A stretch of 43,345 bases of DNA from a bacterium (GTDB lineage: Bacteria > SAR324 > XYD2-FULL-50-16): positions 1 to 43,345 of the forward strand of contig JAHJRI010000372.1 in NCBI GenBank assembly GCA_018830885.1. Reading direction: 5' to 3'. Position 1 is the stretch's first letter. Every line of letters begins with the position of its first letter. Below are positions 1 through 8,089 of this stretch, piece after piece. The notes under the pieces are model-generated. The model was given only the letters and a program-made list of their open reading frames with translations. It searched no databases and had not been told where the DNA came from. Position numbers and translations under genes: made by a program.

Positions 1-709
1 TGTGGGGGGGGGGAAATCGAAACCAAAAATCAGGGGATCTTCGGATCATAAACCCTGCCGATATGCCCCGTTTTTCGAGTTCGGGGTATTGCTCACGGGA
101 AATGTCGAGACCCTGTTTGAACCCAAATTCACCTCCCCCCCCTTCTCTGACAGGGTTTCCGGACGCTCGTGGCCAAAAACAACGACCATCCTGTCCGATG
201 GATGAGTTGCAGATACGCCTGAAGTTACCACCGGAATGCCATCCGGGGGACGCGGCCATTACACCTTTCAAAAACCGCCGGATACAGGATAATATTGTTT
301 GTAAAAATATCATTAATAAATGGTTTATAACTGCAGAATGGATCACATGGAAGCCCTTGATTTCCCCTATACTTACCCCTTCACAACAGTGTTTGATAAC
401 TTTTTTGTATACAATTTTATCAGAAAATGATCTTTCTGGTGTATCAGCGAGCCCGATCTTGTTTTCCTGCTGGCGTCACGGTGATCGTAGCCGACTGATA
501 TCCGGGCCAGGGGTCGGTCGAGTGGGGGTCCGGTGATAAGGCCGGCAGGAGTGGTATCCGACGGGATGTGAGACACAACGTTGCTGACGGATACAGGGCC
601 GAAACCGGCTTGTGTTTTTTCACCAAACGGTCTATCACAGACCCATGAAGCGATGGCGACCTCCTGACGCAGTCAGCACAAACGCCGTATTTTAAGGAGA
701 AAGGAAAAA
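1..709. other. Leading region without a convincing gene
   Basis: No reading frame here has protein-like composition, a ribosome binding site or a recognisable motif; the longest open frame (63-536, +) reads as low-quality arginine/serine/proline-rich text. The window opens with a run of ten G at 4-13 and has a C-rich run near 131-141, the kind of homopolymer that often marks a contig edge or a weak assembly spot. The last part holds the leader of the operon starting at 710. Confidence 0.6.
405..414. promoter_or_regulatory. Perfect 10-bp palindrome, possible regulator operator
   Basis: TTGTATACAA is a perfect palindrome in an AT-rich stretch about 295 bases upstream of the DUF35-thiolase-SDR operon. 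Its shape (TTGT..ACAA) is of the kind bound by FadR-type GntR repressors, and a regulator of that family lies at 31685-32422, but I did not find the same palindrome upstream of the glycyl radical enzyme or putA. A ten-base palindrome can arise by chance, so this is a weak call. Confidence 0.2.
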
Positions 710-1135
710 ATGAACAACCAGAGGTACATTCAAGAGGGAATTATTGGCGACAAGGATGGTACGCTGCGACTGATGGGCCGTCTTTGCAGGGATTGTGAAA
801 AGAAATCGTTTCCCTCACCCGTGTTTTGCCCCTACTGTGGATCGGACAAGCTGGAAAACGTGTTCCTCAAAAATGAAGTAACGGTTCTGGTGGCTTCGAC
901 CACCCGCGTGGCGGTTCCCCCCTTCGACCCGCCGTTTACCCTGGCCATCGTCGATATCGAAGATGACATCCGCACCATCGGTCGGGTTGAAAAAGATGCG
1001 GATACGGAGATCAGGAAAGGGGATCGGTTAACCGTCAAGTTCGGAAAACTGTTTGAGGAAACGGTATTTAACAAAAAAATAAAATCCAGCGAGACAATTG
1101 ATGTCATCGGTTACTACTTTGTTCCGAAATCTTAA
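710..1135 (+). CDS. DUF35 Zn-ribbon/OB-fold protein, partner of the downstream thiolase
   Basis: A 141-residue acyl-CoA-associated OB-fold protein. The N-terminal rubredoxin-like zinc ribbon is complete (Cys26, Cys29, Cys40, Cys43 in two CxxC pairs), followed by a beta-rich OB-fold around residues 55-135. In this family (ChsH2/BbsA-like, PF12172 plus PF01796) the protein forms a complex with a thiolase or hydratase and helps bind the acyl-CoA. It lies 16 bases upstream of a thiolase gene, which is the usual arrangement. The start at 710 is preceded by a strong purine-rich site (AAGGAGAAAGG). The substrate is not evident from sequence; the general family assignment is secure. Confidence 0.88.
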   Translation: MNNQRYIQEGIIGDKDGTLRLMGRLCRDCEKKSFPSPVFCPYCGSDKLENVFLKNEVTVLVASTTRVAVPPFDPPFTLAIVDIEDDIRTIGRVEKDADTEIRKGDRLTVKFGKLFEETVFNKKIKSSETIDVIGYYFVPKS

Positions 1136-1137
1136 GG

Positions 1138-1148
1138 GGAGGTGATCC
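1138..1148 (+). promoter_or_regulatory. Extended Shine-Dalgarno of the thiolase gene
   Basis: GGAGGTGATCC matches eleven bases of the complement of the usual 16S rRNA 3' end, far longer than the 4-6 bases seen at most starts in this window. It ends three bases before the ATG at 1152, so it fixes that start, and suggests strong or tightly timed translation of the thiolase relative to the DUF35 gene. Confidence 0.7.
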
Positions 1149-1151
1149 ATC

Positions 1152-2321
1152 ATGAGAGACGTGTATGTGCTTGGGATAGGGCAGACAAAATTCGGGAGTT
1201 TTGACGAACTGACCGGTGTTGATCTGGGAGTCATGGCATCGATTGACGCCATCAAAGATGCCGGTATCAGCCCCAAGGCAATCGAAGTCGCTTATGCCGG
1301 CTATTGCAGGGGACCTTCCACCCAGGGTCAAATGGCTTTTATACGCCTCGGGATCGGATCCATTCCCATTGCCAATCTGAACAATGCCTGTGCCAGCGGC
1401 AACACAGCCGTCCATATGCTGTACAAGGACATTGCCGCAGGATTTTGCGAAGTCGGCCTGGCAGCGGGTTTCGAATCTCTGACCCAGGCAAACAAACAGG
1501 CAGGGAAAGGCCTGCTGGCCATCAAGGAAGATTTTGGGGGCATGCTGGGGCTCACCATGCCGGGTTTTTTCAGTTTCGTTTGCAAACGGTTGATCGATGA
1601 ACGGGACGCAACCATGGAAGACCTGTGCTATCCCGCCATCAAAAACCATCACAATGCCCAGTTCAACCCTCTTGCCCAGTATAACAAACCGGTGTCCTAC
1701 GAACAGATTATGGCATCACGGGTCATCGTCGATCCCATCACGGTCCTGCAATGCTGTCCTCAAAGCGATGGTGGAGCCGCCATCATTCTCTGTTCGGAAG
1801 ACTACTTCAACAAACACAATGTGAATCACCATCCGAAAGTCAGGGTAGCGGCTTCCGTGCTCCACAGCAGCGGGTGGTTGACCACACAAAAGGATCCCCT
1901 TTTCAGCCAGGTCAACCGTGAAACTGCAGATAAAGCGTACCACATGGCCGGTATCGATCCGAAGGACCTGGATTTCGCCGAAATCCACGATGCCTTTTCA
2001 GGAGAAGAGGTCGCGGCTTATGAGCCCATGAGATTTTGTCCGGAAGGGGAATGCATCAAATATGTCCGTGAAAAATATTTTGACTTGAACGGACAATTCC
2101 CGGTCAACCCCAGCGGCGGACTGCTTTCACTGGGACACCCCCTGGGCGCCAGTGGCGTGAGGGTCAATTGTGAAGCGGTTCGTCAGCTGCGACATCAGGC
2201 CGGCGGCTATCAGGTAGCGGGAGCCCGAACCGGTCTGGCGCAGATGCTGGGCAGCGTTCTTTTTGGTGGGACCGAATCCGCTGTCGTTTGCGGAATTCAG
2301 ATTCTGGAGAAGGTAGATTAG
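1152..2321 (+). CDS. Thiolase family protein (SCP-x/BbsB-like acetyl-CoA acyltransferase)
   Basis: A 389-residue thiolase, probably cleaving a 3-oxoacyl-CoA with CoA. The nucleophile is Cys80 in NNACASG; the His of the EIHDAF motif lies near residue 277 and the C-terminal GHPLGASG near 332. The pattern HDAF rather than the NEAF of classical degradative thiolases places it in the lipid-transfer-protein/SCP-x thiolase group, which normally works with a DUF35 partner; that partner is encoded directly upstream. The SDR gene follows after 38 bases. The trio resembles the BbsA-BbsB-BbsC/D steps of benzylsuccinate beta-oxidation, but the same trio also serves other branched or cyclic acyl-CoAs, so the substrate is open. 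It ends with TAG, showing that amber is an ordinary stop here. Confidence 0.9.
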   Translation: MRDVYVLGIGQTKFGSFDELTGVDLGVMASIDAIKDAGISPKAIEVAYAGYCRGPSTQGQMAFIRLGIGSIPIANLNNACASGNTAVHMLYKDIAAGFCEVGLAAGFESLTQANKQAGKGLLAIKEDFGGMLGLTMPGFFSFVCKRLIDERDATMEDLCYPAIKNHHNAQFNPLAQYNKPVSYEQIMASRVIVDPITVLQCCPQSDGGAAIILCSEDYFNKHNVNHHPKVRVAASVLHSSGWLTTQKDPLFSQVNRETADKAYHMAGIDPKDLDFAEIHDAFSGEEVAAYEPMRFCPEGECIKYVREKYFDLNGQFPVNPSGGLLSLGHPLGASGVRVNCEAVRQLRHQAGGYQVAGARTGLAQMLGSVLFGGTESAVVCGIQILEKVD

Positions 2322-2359
2322 AAGACAGATAGAAAAAACTGACTCAGACAAGGAGGCAT

Positions 2360-3115
2360 ATGGACTTAACCGGTAAAAGAGCATTTGTTACAGGTGGCTC
2401 AGGCGATATCGGCGGCGCAATTGCGCGGGCATTGGCCGGAGCAGGTGTGGATGTGGCGGTTTCATACGTCGGAAATACCGACGGAGCAGACCGGTCTATT
2501 GCTGCAATCCGTGCATGCGGTCGGAAGGGTTTTGCCGTACGTCTGGACCAGCGCGATCCGACATCGATCGCCGACGCGGCTGAAAAGGTGCGGGGGGAAT
2601 TCGGCGGTCTGGACATACTGGTCAATAATGCTGGCTGGAATATCGGGATTCCGTTCAAGGATCTTGAGACCCTGAATGAAGATATCTGGGACCGGGTGCT
2701 TGAAACCAACCTGCGCGGTCCGTTTCTGCTATCCCGGGCATTGGCCGGTTCGCTTCGTGAAAGTGGCAGCGGCCGGATTATCAATATTGCATCGGTGGGG
2801 GGATTAATACCGGGAAGCAGCAGTATCGCTTATTCCTCCAGCAAAGCCGGTCTGATTCATTTAACACGCTGCCTGGCAGTGGCGCTGGCGCCTGATGTGA
2901 CAGTGAACTGTATTGCACCGGGTCTGGTGGAAAACACCCGCATGGCCAGAAACCTTCCGGAGAAACAGGCAAACGCAGCCCGCCGCCAGGCGGTGCTGGG
3001 CAAGGTGGGCAGCGCGGATGATATCGCGGAACAGGCCCTGGTCTTCTGCCGGACGGAAACCATTACCGGCCAGCTGATGGTTGTAGACGGCGGCATGCCT
3101 GGATGTATGCACTAG
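2360..3115 (+). CDS. Short-chain dehydrogenase/reductase (FabG-like)
   Basis: A 251-residue classical SDR, likely oxidising a 3-hydroxyacyl-CoA to supply the thiolase upstream. Visible motifs are the NAD(P) site TGGSGDIG (residues about 10-17), NNAG (about 90), the catalytic Ser in INIASVGG, the YSSSK pair (YxxxK, about 155) and a C-terminal GGQ/VDGGM-type tail. The start at 2360 has a consensus AGGAGG seven bases upstream. It is the last gene of the operon; a weak inverted repeat (ACTGCC at 3121 with GGCAGT at 3155) followed by TTCTT could end transcription. Cofactor preference and substrate cannot be told by eye. Confidence 0.88.
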   Translation: MDLTGKRAFVTGGSGDIGGAIARALAGAGVDVAVSYVGNTDGADRSIAAIRACGRKGFAVRLDQRDPTSIADAAEKVRGEFGGLDILVNNAGWNIGIPFKDLETLNEDIWDRVLETNLRGPFLLSRALAGSLRESGSGRIINIASVGGLIPGSSSIAYSSSKAGLIHLTRCLAVALAPDVTVNCIAPGLVENTRMARNLPEKQANAARRQAVLGKVGSADDIAEQALVFCRTETITGQLMVVDGGMPGCMH

Positions 3116-3163
3116 GTGATACTGCCCGCTGATGTCAATCCCGAGAGAACCGGCGGCAGTTTC

Positions 3164-3334
3164 TTAAAAGGGGAAAGGGGTCAAGTCTTTCATAGGGGGC
3201 GGTGGCTTCTCTACATCAAGCAGCAGAAGGCGCATGATTTTTAAATCCAAATCGGTCATGGATGCTGACATCCGAGAGATGTCATAAAGGCAGGTATTTA
3301 GGAGTATCTGTGCCTTGACAACCAAATGCGCCTT
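3164..3334 (-). pseudogene. Short coding fragment of unknown family, degraded copy also near 6.7 kb
   Basis: An open 56-codon stretch without a start reads like protein (…ILLNTCLYDISRMSASM…, then IMRLLLLDVEK) and ends at TAA. A related but frameshifted stretch lies at about 6675-6765 on the same strand, reading SATMKN… and then IMQRLLLEVEID in another frame. Two decayed copies beside other mobile-element scars suggest a fragment of a multicopy gene, perhaps a transposase. I cannot name the family. It directly follows the lipase gene and overlaps its stop codon region. Confidence 0.3.
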
Positions 3335-4208
3335 AATTAAACAAATTCAGAAATCTGTTGCTGTTTTTGAAAGGAATCTCTTCCGGGTTGACCGTTTTTT
3401 GGTTGATCAGGTCAAGATACAATCGCATTTGATGGTTAGCCAGATTATCCCTGTCAGGGATCCTGTTAAAAAATTCTGCTGCCCGCAACATGCTTGGAAC
3501 ACCCGTGACAACGGAATATTTTGAGCCTTCCAGCAGAATGACTTCCCTTCCCAGATGCCAAAAAATATCCGGATTCTTTATATCCAAAGGATCCAGGGGA
3601 GGCATCAGCGGGACCAGATCCAAAGGGGTCACCACCCGGGTGACATTCAAATGGTTAAATTTGCTGGCGCCCCCTGGATTTGTCACTTTGGGCTGACCGA
3701 AAGTAACCACCGATTTGACGGGATATGACGCCTTATCCAAATACATGGCGAGGATAACCGCTATGGCGCCGCCCAGGCTATGCCCCGTTATGGAGATGGG
3801 GCGATCTTTTTTCAGGTAAGGGACAATATCGTTGAATACATCCCTTGCTGACCTGGCAAAGCCCTGATGCAGAGAGATATTCACCTTGTCATCAAGTGTG
3901 AGCTTGAATTCGATATCGACCCAAACATTTTCAAGATTGGCAGTTCCTCGAACCGATACCAGCTGTTCCCCGGATGTTGTTTCCGAACTGAGAAAATAAT
4001 TCACCTGGGTTTCAGGTATCGTCTGATACTGAATTAAGTGACTGCTGTGATCATTTAAAAACGATTTTACCTGAACAGGCCCGCTGTAGACGATATTCGC
4101 ATAGTCTGCATATTTTCCGATCAATGCAAAATCAACCGTTTCCGCCTTGATCTGGATCTGTGGGAGCAATACGGCCAGCATCCAGACGATGGTAATTTTC
4201 TTAAACAT
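3333..4208 (-). CDS. Secreted lipase class 3 family protein
   Basis: A 291-residue alpha/beta-hydrolase of the fungal-type lipase family (PF01764), expected to hydrolyse glycerides or phospholipids outside the cytoplasm. An N-terminal signal peptide is plain (MFKK, a hydrophobic stretch, then a cut near QIKA-ET). The nucleophile elbow is GHSLGG (Ser about 143), the likely catalytic Asp lies in PLDLVPLMPP and the His in FWHLGREV, in the order and spacing usual for the family. Base composition is AT-richer than the operon at 0.7-3.1 kb. It stands alone, facing away from the GMC gene region; no export partner is visible. Confidence 0.85.
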   Translation of the reverse strand: MFKKITIVWMLAVLLPQIQIKAETVDFALIGKYADYANIVYSGPVQVKSFLNDHSSHLIQYQTIPETQVNYFLSSETTSGEQLVSVRGTANLENVWVDIEFKLTLDDKVNISLHQGFARSARDVFNDIVPYLKKDRPISITGHSLGGAIAVILAMYLDKASYPVKSVVTFGQPKVTNPGGASKFNHLNVTRVVTPLDLVPLMPPLDPLDIKNPDIFWHLGREVILLEGSKYSVVTGVPSMLRAAEFFNRIPDRDNLANHQMRLYLDLINQKTVNPEEIPFKNSNRFLNLFN

Positions 4209-4314
4209 TTTCGATTATTTGATGGATGTGATGGTTACTTACCATCATTTTTACTTGTTTTGCAGGCTTTTGCACAAGGAAAAACGATAATAAAGGTCTA
4301 TTAAAATCTACCAG

Positions 4315-4428
4315 CTGACCACCCTCCCCGGGAAAGACGGGTGGCGCTATTCCAGCTTAAATGAACTGGAGAGTATTAAGAGACGCTTTGGATTGACTAT
4401 TGAAAGGGATTTATACTTTTTGCAGTAG
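4315..4428 (+). pseudogene. C-terminal fragment resembling DUF2958
   Basis: Thirty-seven codons ending at TAG read LTTLPGKDGWRYSSL and then …RFGLTIERDLYF, which resembles the C-terminal end of DUF2958 proteins (a FGLxIERDLxF block) found mostly on mobile elements and plasmids. No start codon or upstream part of the gene is present. The remnant lies between the lipase gene and a cluster of repeats, and is taken as a scar of an old insertion. The family match is from memory of the motif and is tentative. Confidence 0.4.
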
Positions 4429-4565
4429 AGAATGAGTGAAGTGAAGAAGTGACTTGATGGCGGAGTGTTAAAGATAAGCCTGTTTGACTTGGAAGATATG
4501 GGTTTGCCTTCTCCACCTATTTAAACCAGCTGGTTCATCGGTTTTAAATCTGGTGACTTAAATCT

Positions 4566-4752
4566 GGTGACAGTATACCTATTTTAAGACAAATCGGGTG
4601 AGAGATACCTATTTAAAAGCCTGACACCATGGAGATTTCCATGTCGGGCAACGCTGACATACGATTTCTGAAGAAGAGGAGCCTGAAGACTCCTCTTCTT
4701 CGGTATTGCTTATGTTTGACATCAAATCACTAGAAATAGGTATACTGTCACC
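4566..4752. repeat. 187-bp inverted-repeat element with a 12-bp hairpin inside
   Basis: The element starts with GGTGACAGTATACCTATTT (4566-4584) and ends with its exact reverse complement (4734-4752), perfect 19-bp inverted ends. A decayed extra copy of the same end lies at about 4588-4612. Inside, 4670-4681 (GAAGAAGAGGAG) and 4690-4701 form a perfect 12-bp stem with an 8-base loop. A further lone copy of the end sits at 4982-5000. No coding frame is inside. It looks like a REP/BIME-type or MITE-type non-autonomous element. Confidence 0.65.
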
Positions 4753-4805
4753 CAGCAATGTCCGGTTTTTGCAGTCCGCTAAAGACCGTTTGTCAACCGT
4801 TCCGC

Positions 4806-4898
4806 CAAGGGGATACCGATTTAAAACACGCATGAAACCATCCCTGGTGCTCCGGGAAAACGTCCTATTTTCCAGGGTTTTAAATCGCTATCCCCTTG
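4806..4898. repeat. Palindromic repeat, family P copy D
   Basis: Ends at 4806-4827 and 4877-4898 are inverted repeats of 22 bp with a single mismatch. The middle begins ACGCATGAA and contains CCCTGGTGCTCCGGGAAAA, the same plan as the copies at 8979 and 43217 (ACGCATGAATCC, then GGAGCTCCTGG). It is therefore placed in the same superfamily, although its outer arms differ. It carries no gene. Confidence 0.55.
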
Positions 4899-4981
4899 AC
4901 TCCACTGAAAATCTCGATTGACTGGTCCTGAAGTGCAAAAACCAAACCGGACAATGATGACTGTCACCGCGTTTTTTCAAG

Positions 4982-5000
4982 AAATAGGTATACTGTCACC
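4982..5000 (-). repeat. Lone 19-bp repeat end overlapping the GMC stop codon
   Basis: AAATAGGTATACTGTCACC is identical to the right end of the element at 4566-4752. It covers the TGA stop (4996-4998) of the GMC oxidoreductase gene, so the last coding bases of that gene may have been supplied by the repeat. Confidence 0.6.
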
Positions 5001-6600
5001 GCATTTCCTCAAGCACCATATCGGCGCCCTTTTCTGCGATCATGACTGTGGGGGCGTGGATATTGCTGCCGGTGATGGTCGGCATGATGGACGCGTCTAT
5101 CACGCGCAGGCTTTCCAGACCGTGCACCCGCAATTCGGGGTCGACCACCGCTTCATCATCAACTCCCATCTTACACGATCCTGCCGTGTGATAAACCGTC
5201 TCCATTTTTTCCAGGATAAAGTGGCGAATCTCCCGATCCGATTTAACCGCAGGACCGGGGACCTCCTCCCCGCCGTTAAAAGCCTTCATGGCAGGCTGAG
5301 AGAGAATATCGCGGCCAATTTTCACCCCCTTCACCAAGGCATCCAGTTCGAATTCATCGTCAAAATAGTGGGGTTCGATTCTCGGCGGATCAAAAGGGTC
5401 GGCTGTTCTCAGAGACACCCTGCCACGACTTTTCGGTCGCATATGACAGACGTGGAGTACAAATCCAAATCTGGCGGGTGTAAGAAGTCCATGTCCGTGG
5501 GGCTGCATTCTGATCGCGGCGAACTGCAGCTGCAGATCCGGGATTTCCACGGATGGATCCGACTTCACAAAACCGCCTGCATCAGTGGGTGTAAAGATAA
5601 ATGGCGGATTTTTGCTGAAGTAGCGGGACAGAAATTTGAGTGTGTGTGGCCCCGGGGAGGTGCAAAATGAGGTTTTTGACTTATCCAGACAGCGTATAAT
5701 CACATCGGGATGGTCCTGCAGGTTGCGGCCCACCCCTGGCAGGTCATGCACGACTGGAATCCCAAGTTTCTCCAGGTCTCCTCCGGGACCAATCCCGGAG
5801 AGCTGCAGAATCTGTGGCGAGTTAATCACACCGGCGCTCAGGATAACCTCTTTTTTCGCCGACAGCGTCATCAGCCTTTTATTTTTCTTGAGAGGATAGT
5901 ATTCCAGTCCGATGGCCCGCTTTCCTTGAAACAGGATCCTTGCTACCAGGGCGTGGGTGATCACTGTCAGGTTGTCTCTGTGCAGAACCGGATTCAGAAA
6001 GGAGCTGCTTGCATGACAGCGTCGTCCTTCGGGTGTCTGATTCACCTGGAACAGGTCGCAGCCCTCGTAGTTGAATCCGTTGAGATCCCGGTTGCGGGGG
6101 ATGCCGGCCTCCTGACACGCCCGGATAAACGCGTGGCTGGCCGGAAAACTGAAGTTCGTATCAACTACGTGCATGCTGCCGTGGTCACCATGGTATTGAT
6201 CCGCGCCCCGCTGCTGGCACTCGGACTTCTTAAACTAGGGCAGAACCGAATCGTAGTCCCAGCCTTTATTTCCCAGCTCGGCCCAGTGGTCGAAATCCCA
6301 GCGATGCCCTCGTGTATAGATCATGGCATTCACGGAGCTGGATCCTCCCAGGGCTTTGCCCCTGGGCCAGAAAAAGGTCCTGTTGCCTGTCGCCCGGGCT
6401 GATTCCGTTTGATAGAGCCAGTTGTACTTGCGGCTGTTCATCAGGTAGAGCATGTTTAGCGGATTACAACTGTATATCCAATAGGTTTGATCCGACGGGC
6501 CAGCCTCCAGCAGGCAGACACTGATGTCCGGATTTTCCGATAATCGGTTGGCCAGGACACAGCCTGCCGAACCACCGCCAATGATAATGTAGTCAAACAT
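4996..6600 (-). pseudogene. GMC family FAD oxidoreductase, interrupted by one in-frame TAG
   Basis: Reading through one amber codon gives a complete 534-position GMC oxidoreductase (choline/alcohol dehydrogenase type). The N-terminus has the FAD site IIIGGGSAGCVLANRL and LLEAG; then WPRGKALGGSSSVN (GMC signature 1); signature 2 GVINSPQILQLSGIG; and a C-terminus with YHTAGSCKMG and NIHAPTVMIAEKGAD, holding the catalytic His pair. The stop is codon 122 (plus-strand 6232-6234), inside VLP-stop-FKKSE, where relatives have Tyr (VLPYFKKSE), so one base (TAY to TAG) explains it. Both flanks are otherwise intact and in the same frame. Either a very recent nonsense mutation or a sequence error. Re-initiation at the Met of codon 143 would lack the FAD dinucleotide fold. 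Confidence 0.85.
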
Positions 6601-6987
6601 ATTATTGAGCCTCCCTGATCACAGTCATTCCGGTAGAGAAAACGATACGCCTTTTGCTTCAAGAGAGAACCTATAGCAGATACGCTGGTGTGTCAATTTC
6701 AACTTCAAGCAGCAGCCGTTGCATAATTGACAAACCCAAACCGGTTTTTCATGGTTGCTGAAAACTGAGAAAGGACCTGAAATGAGCGCTCGCATTCCTT
6801 ATCACCTTGTTTTTCCATCCCGATTGCTTTATGTTGCTGGAAGCAGTCCACAAACACGGGTATGTTCACCGTTCAAGCCAAAAAAAATGAAGGTTGAAGG
6901 ACCAAATGGATGCCCATCCCGACCGGCACGCAACGTCCTCCACTTGAAAACTCCCACATTTATTGAACCCTTTTTCAGAAAACCACG
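6601..6987. other. Gap with a decayed repeat fragment
   Basis: No gene is supported. On the minus strand about 6675-6765 carries a broken copy of the coding fragment at 3164-3334 (see there). The rest lacks motifs. The ATG at 6988 of the next gene has only a poor ribosome binding site. Confidence 0.4.
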
Positions 6988-7929
6988 ATGAAAAAGCCGA
7001 TACAAATTCTCATACTGGCCATTGTCGTCCTGGCAGGCGCGTTGATCGGAACCTATTTTTATTCTCCGGGGACTGTGATCGATGTCATGACAGGATATGC
7101 CAAATGGAAAGGGAACATTGATACCAAATCCATTCAGGTTAAAAAGCATGATTGGCCCTATCTTGAATCCGGTTCGAAAAACAGTGAAACGATTGTCTTC
7201 ATCCATGGTTTCGGATCCAGCAAGGAACCCTGGATAGAGATGATGGACTATTTTAGAAAGAACTATCATGTGATTGCTCCGGATCTCCCAGGCTTCGGGG
7301 AAAATAAAATCGCTGACGACGCTGAATATACCATAGCCGACCAAGTTGACCGACTGGACAGGTTTCTTTCTGCGATTAACGTCAACAAATTTCATCTGAT
7401 CGGCGTTTCAATGGGGGGGTATATATCGTCCTACTATGCCACTGTCCATCCGGAGAAGCTGCTCAGCCTGGCACTCATGGATTCGGCAGGTGTCACCTCC
7501 CCAGAGCAAAGCTATTATGTGAAACATCTGCTGGAAACAAAAGAAAACCTTCTGGTACCCGAAGACGTTGAAGGCTTCAAAAAAATGATGGAAATCGTAT
7601 ACCATGTTCCTCCGACAATACCGGATCACTTCGCCAGGTATTTTATTGACCTCCGAAAGAAACGGCTGGATGAGGAGAACCGCTTATTTCAGGGGATGCT
7701 CAAGTCACTTGATACGCCTCTTGAACCCAGGCTTCCCTTGATAACGGCCAAAACCCTGATTATGTGGGGAGATAAGGACCGGATTATTGATATTTCATCG
7801 GTTCCAGTATTCGAAAAGGGAATCGCCAATCACCAAACCGTCATATTCAAAAACGTTGGCCATGCGCCGTTCCGGGAAGCCCCGCTGGAGACAAATACGG
7901 CATACGAAAAGTTTCTGACAAATCTGTAA
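6988..7929 (+). CDS. Membrane-anchored alpha/beta hydrolase
   Basis: A 313-residue serine hydrolase. Residues about 5-27 form one hydrophobic segment (signal anchor), leaving the catalytic domain outside the cytoplasm. The fold is clear: VFIHGFGSSKEPW (HG oxyanion motif), PDLPGFGEN, the nucleophile elbow GVSMGG, an acid in MWGDKDRIID and the His in NVGHAPFREAP near the C-terminus. A variable cap lies between about residues 160 and 235. Family members include monoacylglycerol lipases and meta-cleavage hydrolases; with an anchor and no pathway genes next to it, a lipid esterase role is a reasonable guess only. Composition is AT-rich like the lipase gene. No operon partner. Confidence 0.82.
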   Translation: MKKPIQILILAIVVLAGALIGTYFYSPGTVIDVMTGYAKWKGNIDTKSIQVKKHDWPYLESGSKNSETIVFIHGFGSSKEPWIEMMDYFRKNYHVIAPDLPGFGENKIADDAEYTIADQVDRLDRFLSAINVNKFHLIGVSMGGYISSYYATVHPEKLLSLALMDSAGVTSPEQSYYVKHLLETKENLLVPEDVEGFKKMMEIVYHVPPTIPDHFARYFIDLRKKRLDEENRLFQGMLKSLDTPLEPRLPLITAKTLIMWGDKDRIIDISSVPVFEKGIANHQTVIFKNVGHAPFREAPLETNTAYEKFLTNL

Positions 7930-8089
7930 TGGACATCCTCATCGGGTATTGAGGATTAACCTACGCCCAGACATTTGGGCAGATTTTAAGAGATCAGATA
8001 TGCCTGAAACAGATTGATTTGTTAAAGCCAACTTAACTGGGTGTCCACGCAAACCATGAATATTCCGTAAACAGGATTGAACAATCACG

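Noticed and set aside
63..536. Possible gene of 157 codons at the left edge
   Set aside because: No ribosome binding site, improbable amino acid composition and overlapping frames on both strands; treated as noncoding.
4918..5670. Open frame of 250 codons on the plus strand
   Set aside because: It is antisense to the GMC oxidoreductase, whose motifs are clear; composition is shadow-like.
6232..6234. Amber codon of the GMC gene as pyrrolysine
   Set aside because: TAG ends at least three intact genes in the window, no pyl genes are visible, and the replaced residue is a conserved Tyr with no reason for Pyl.
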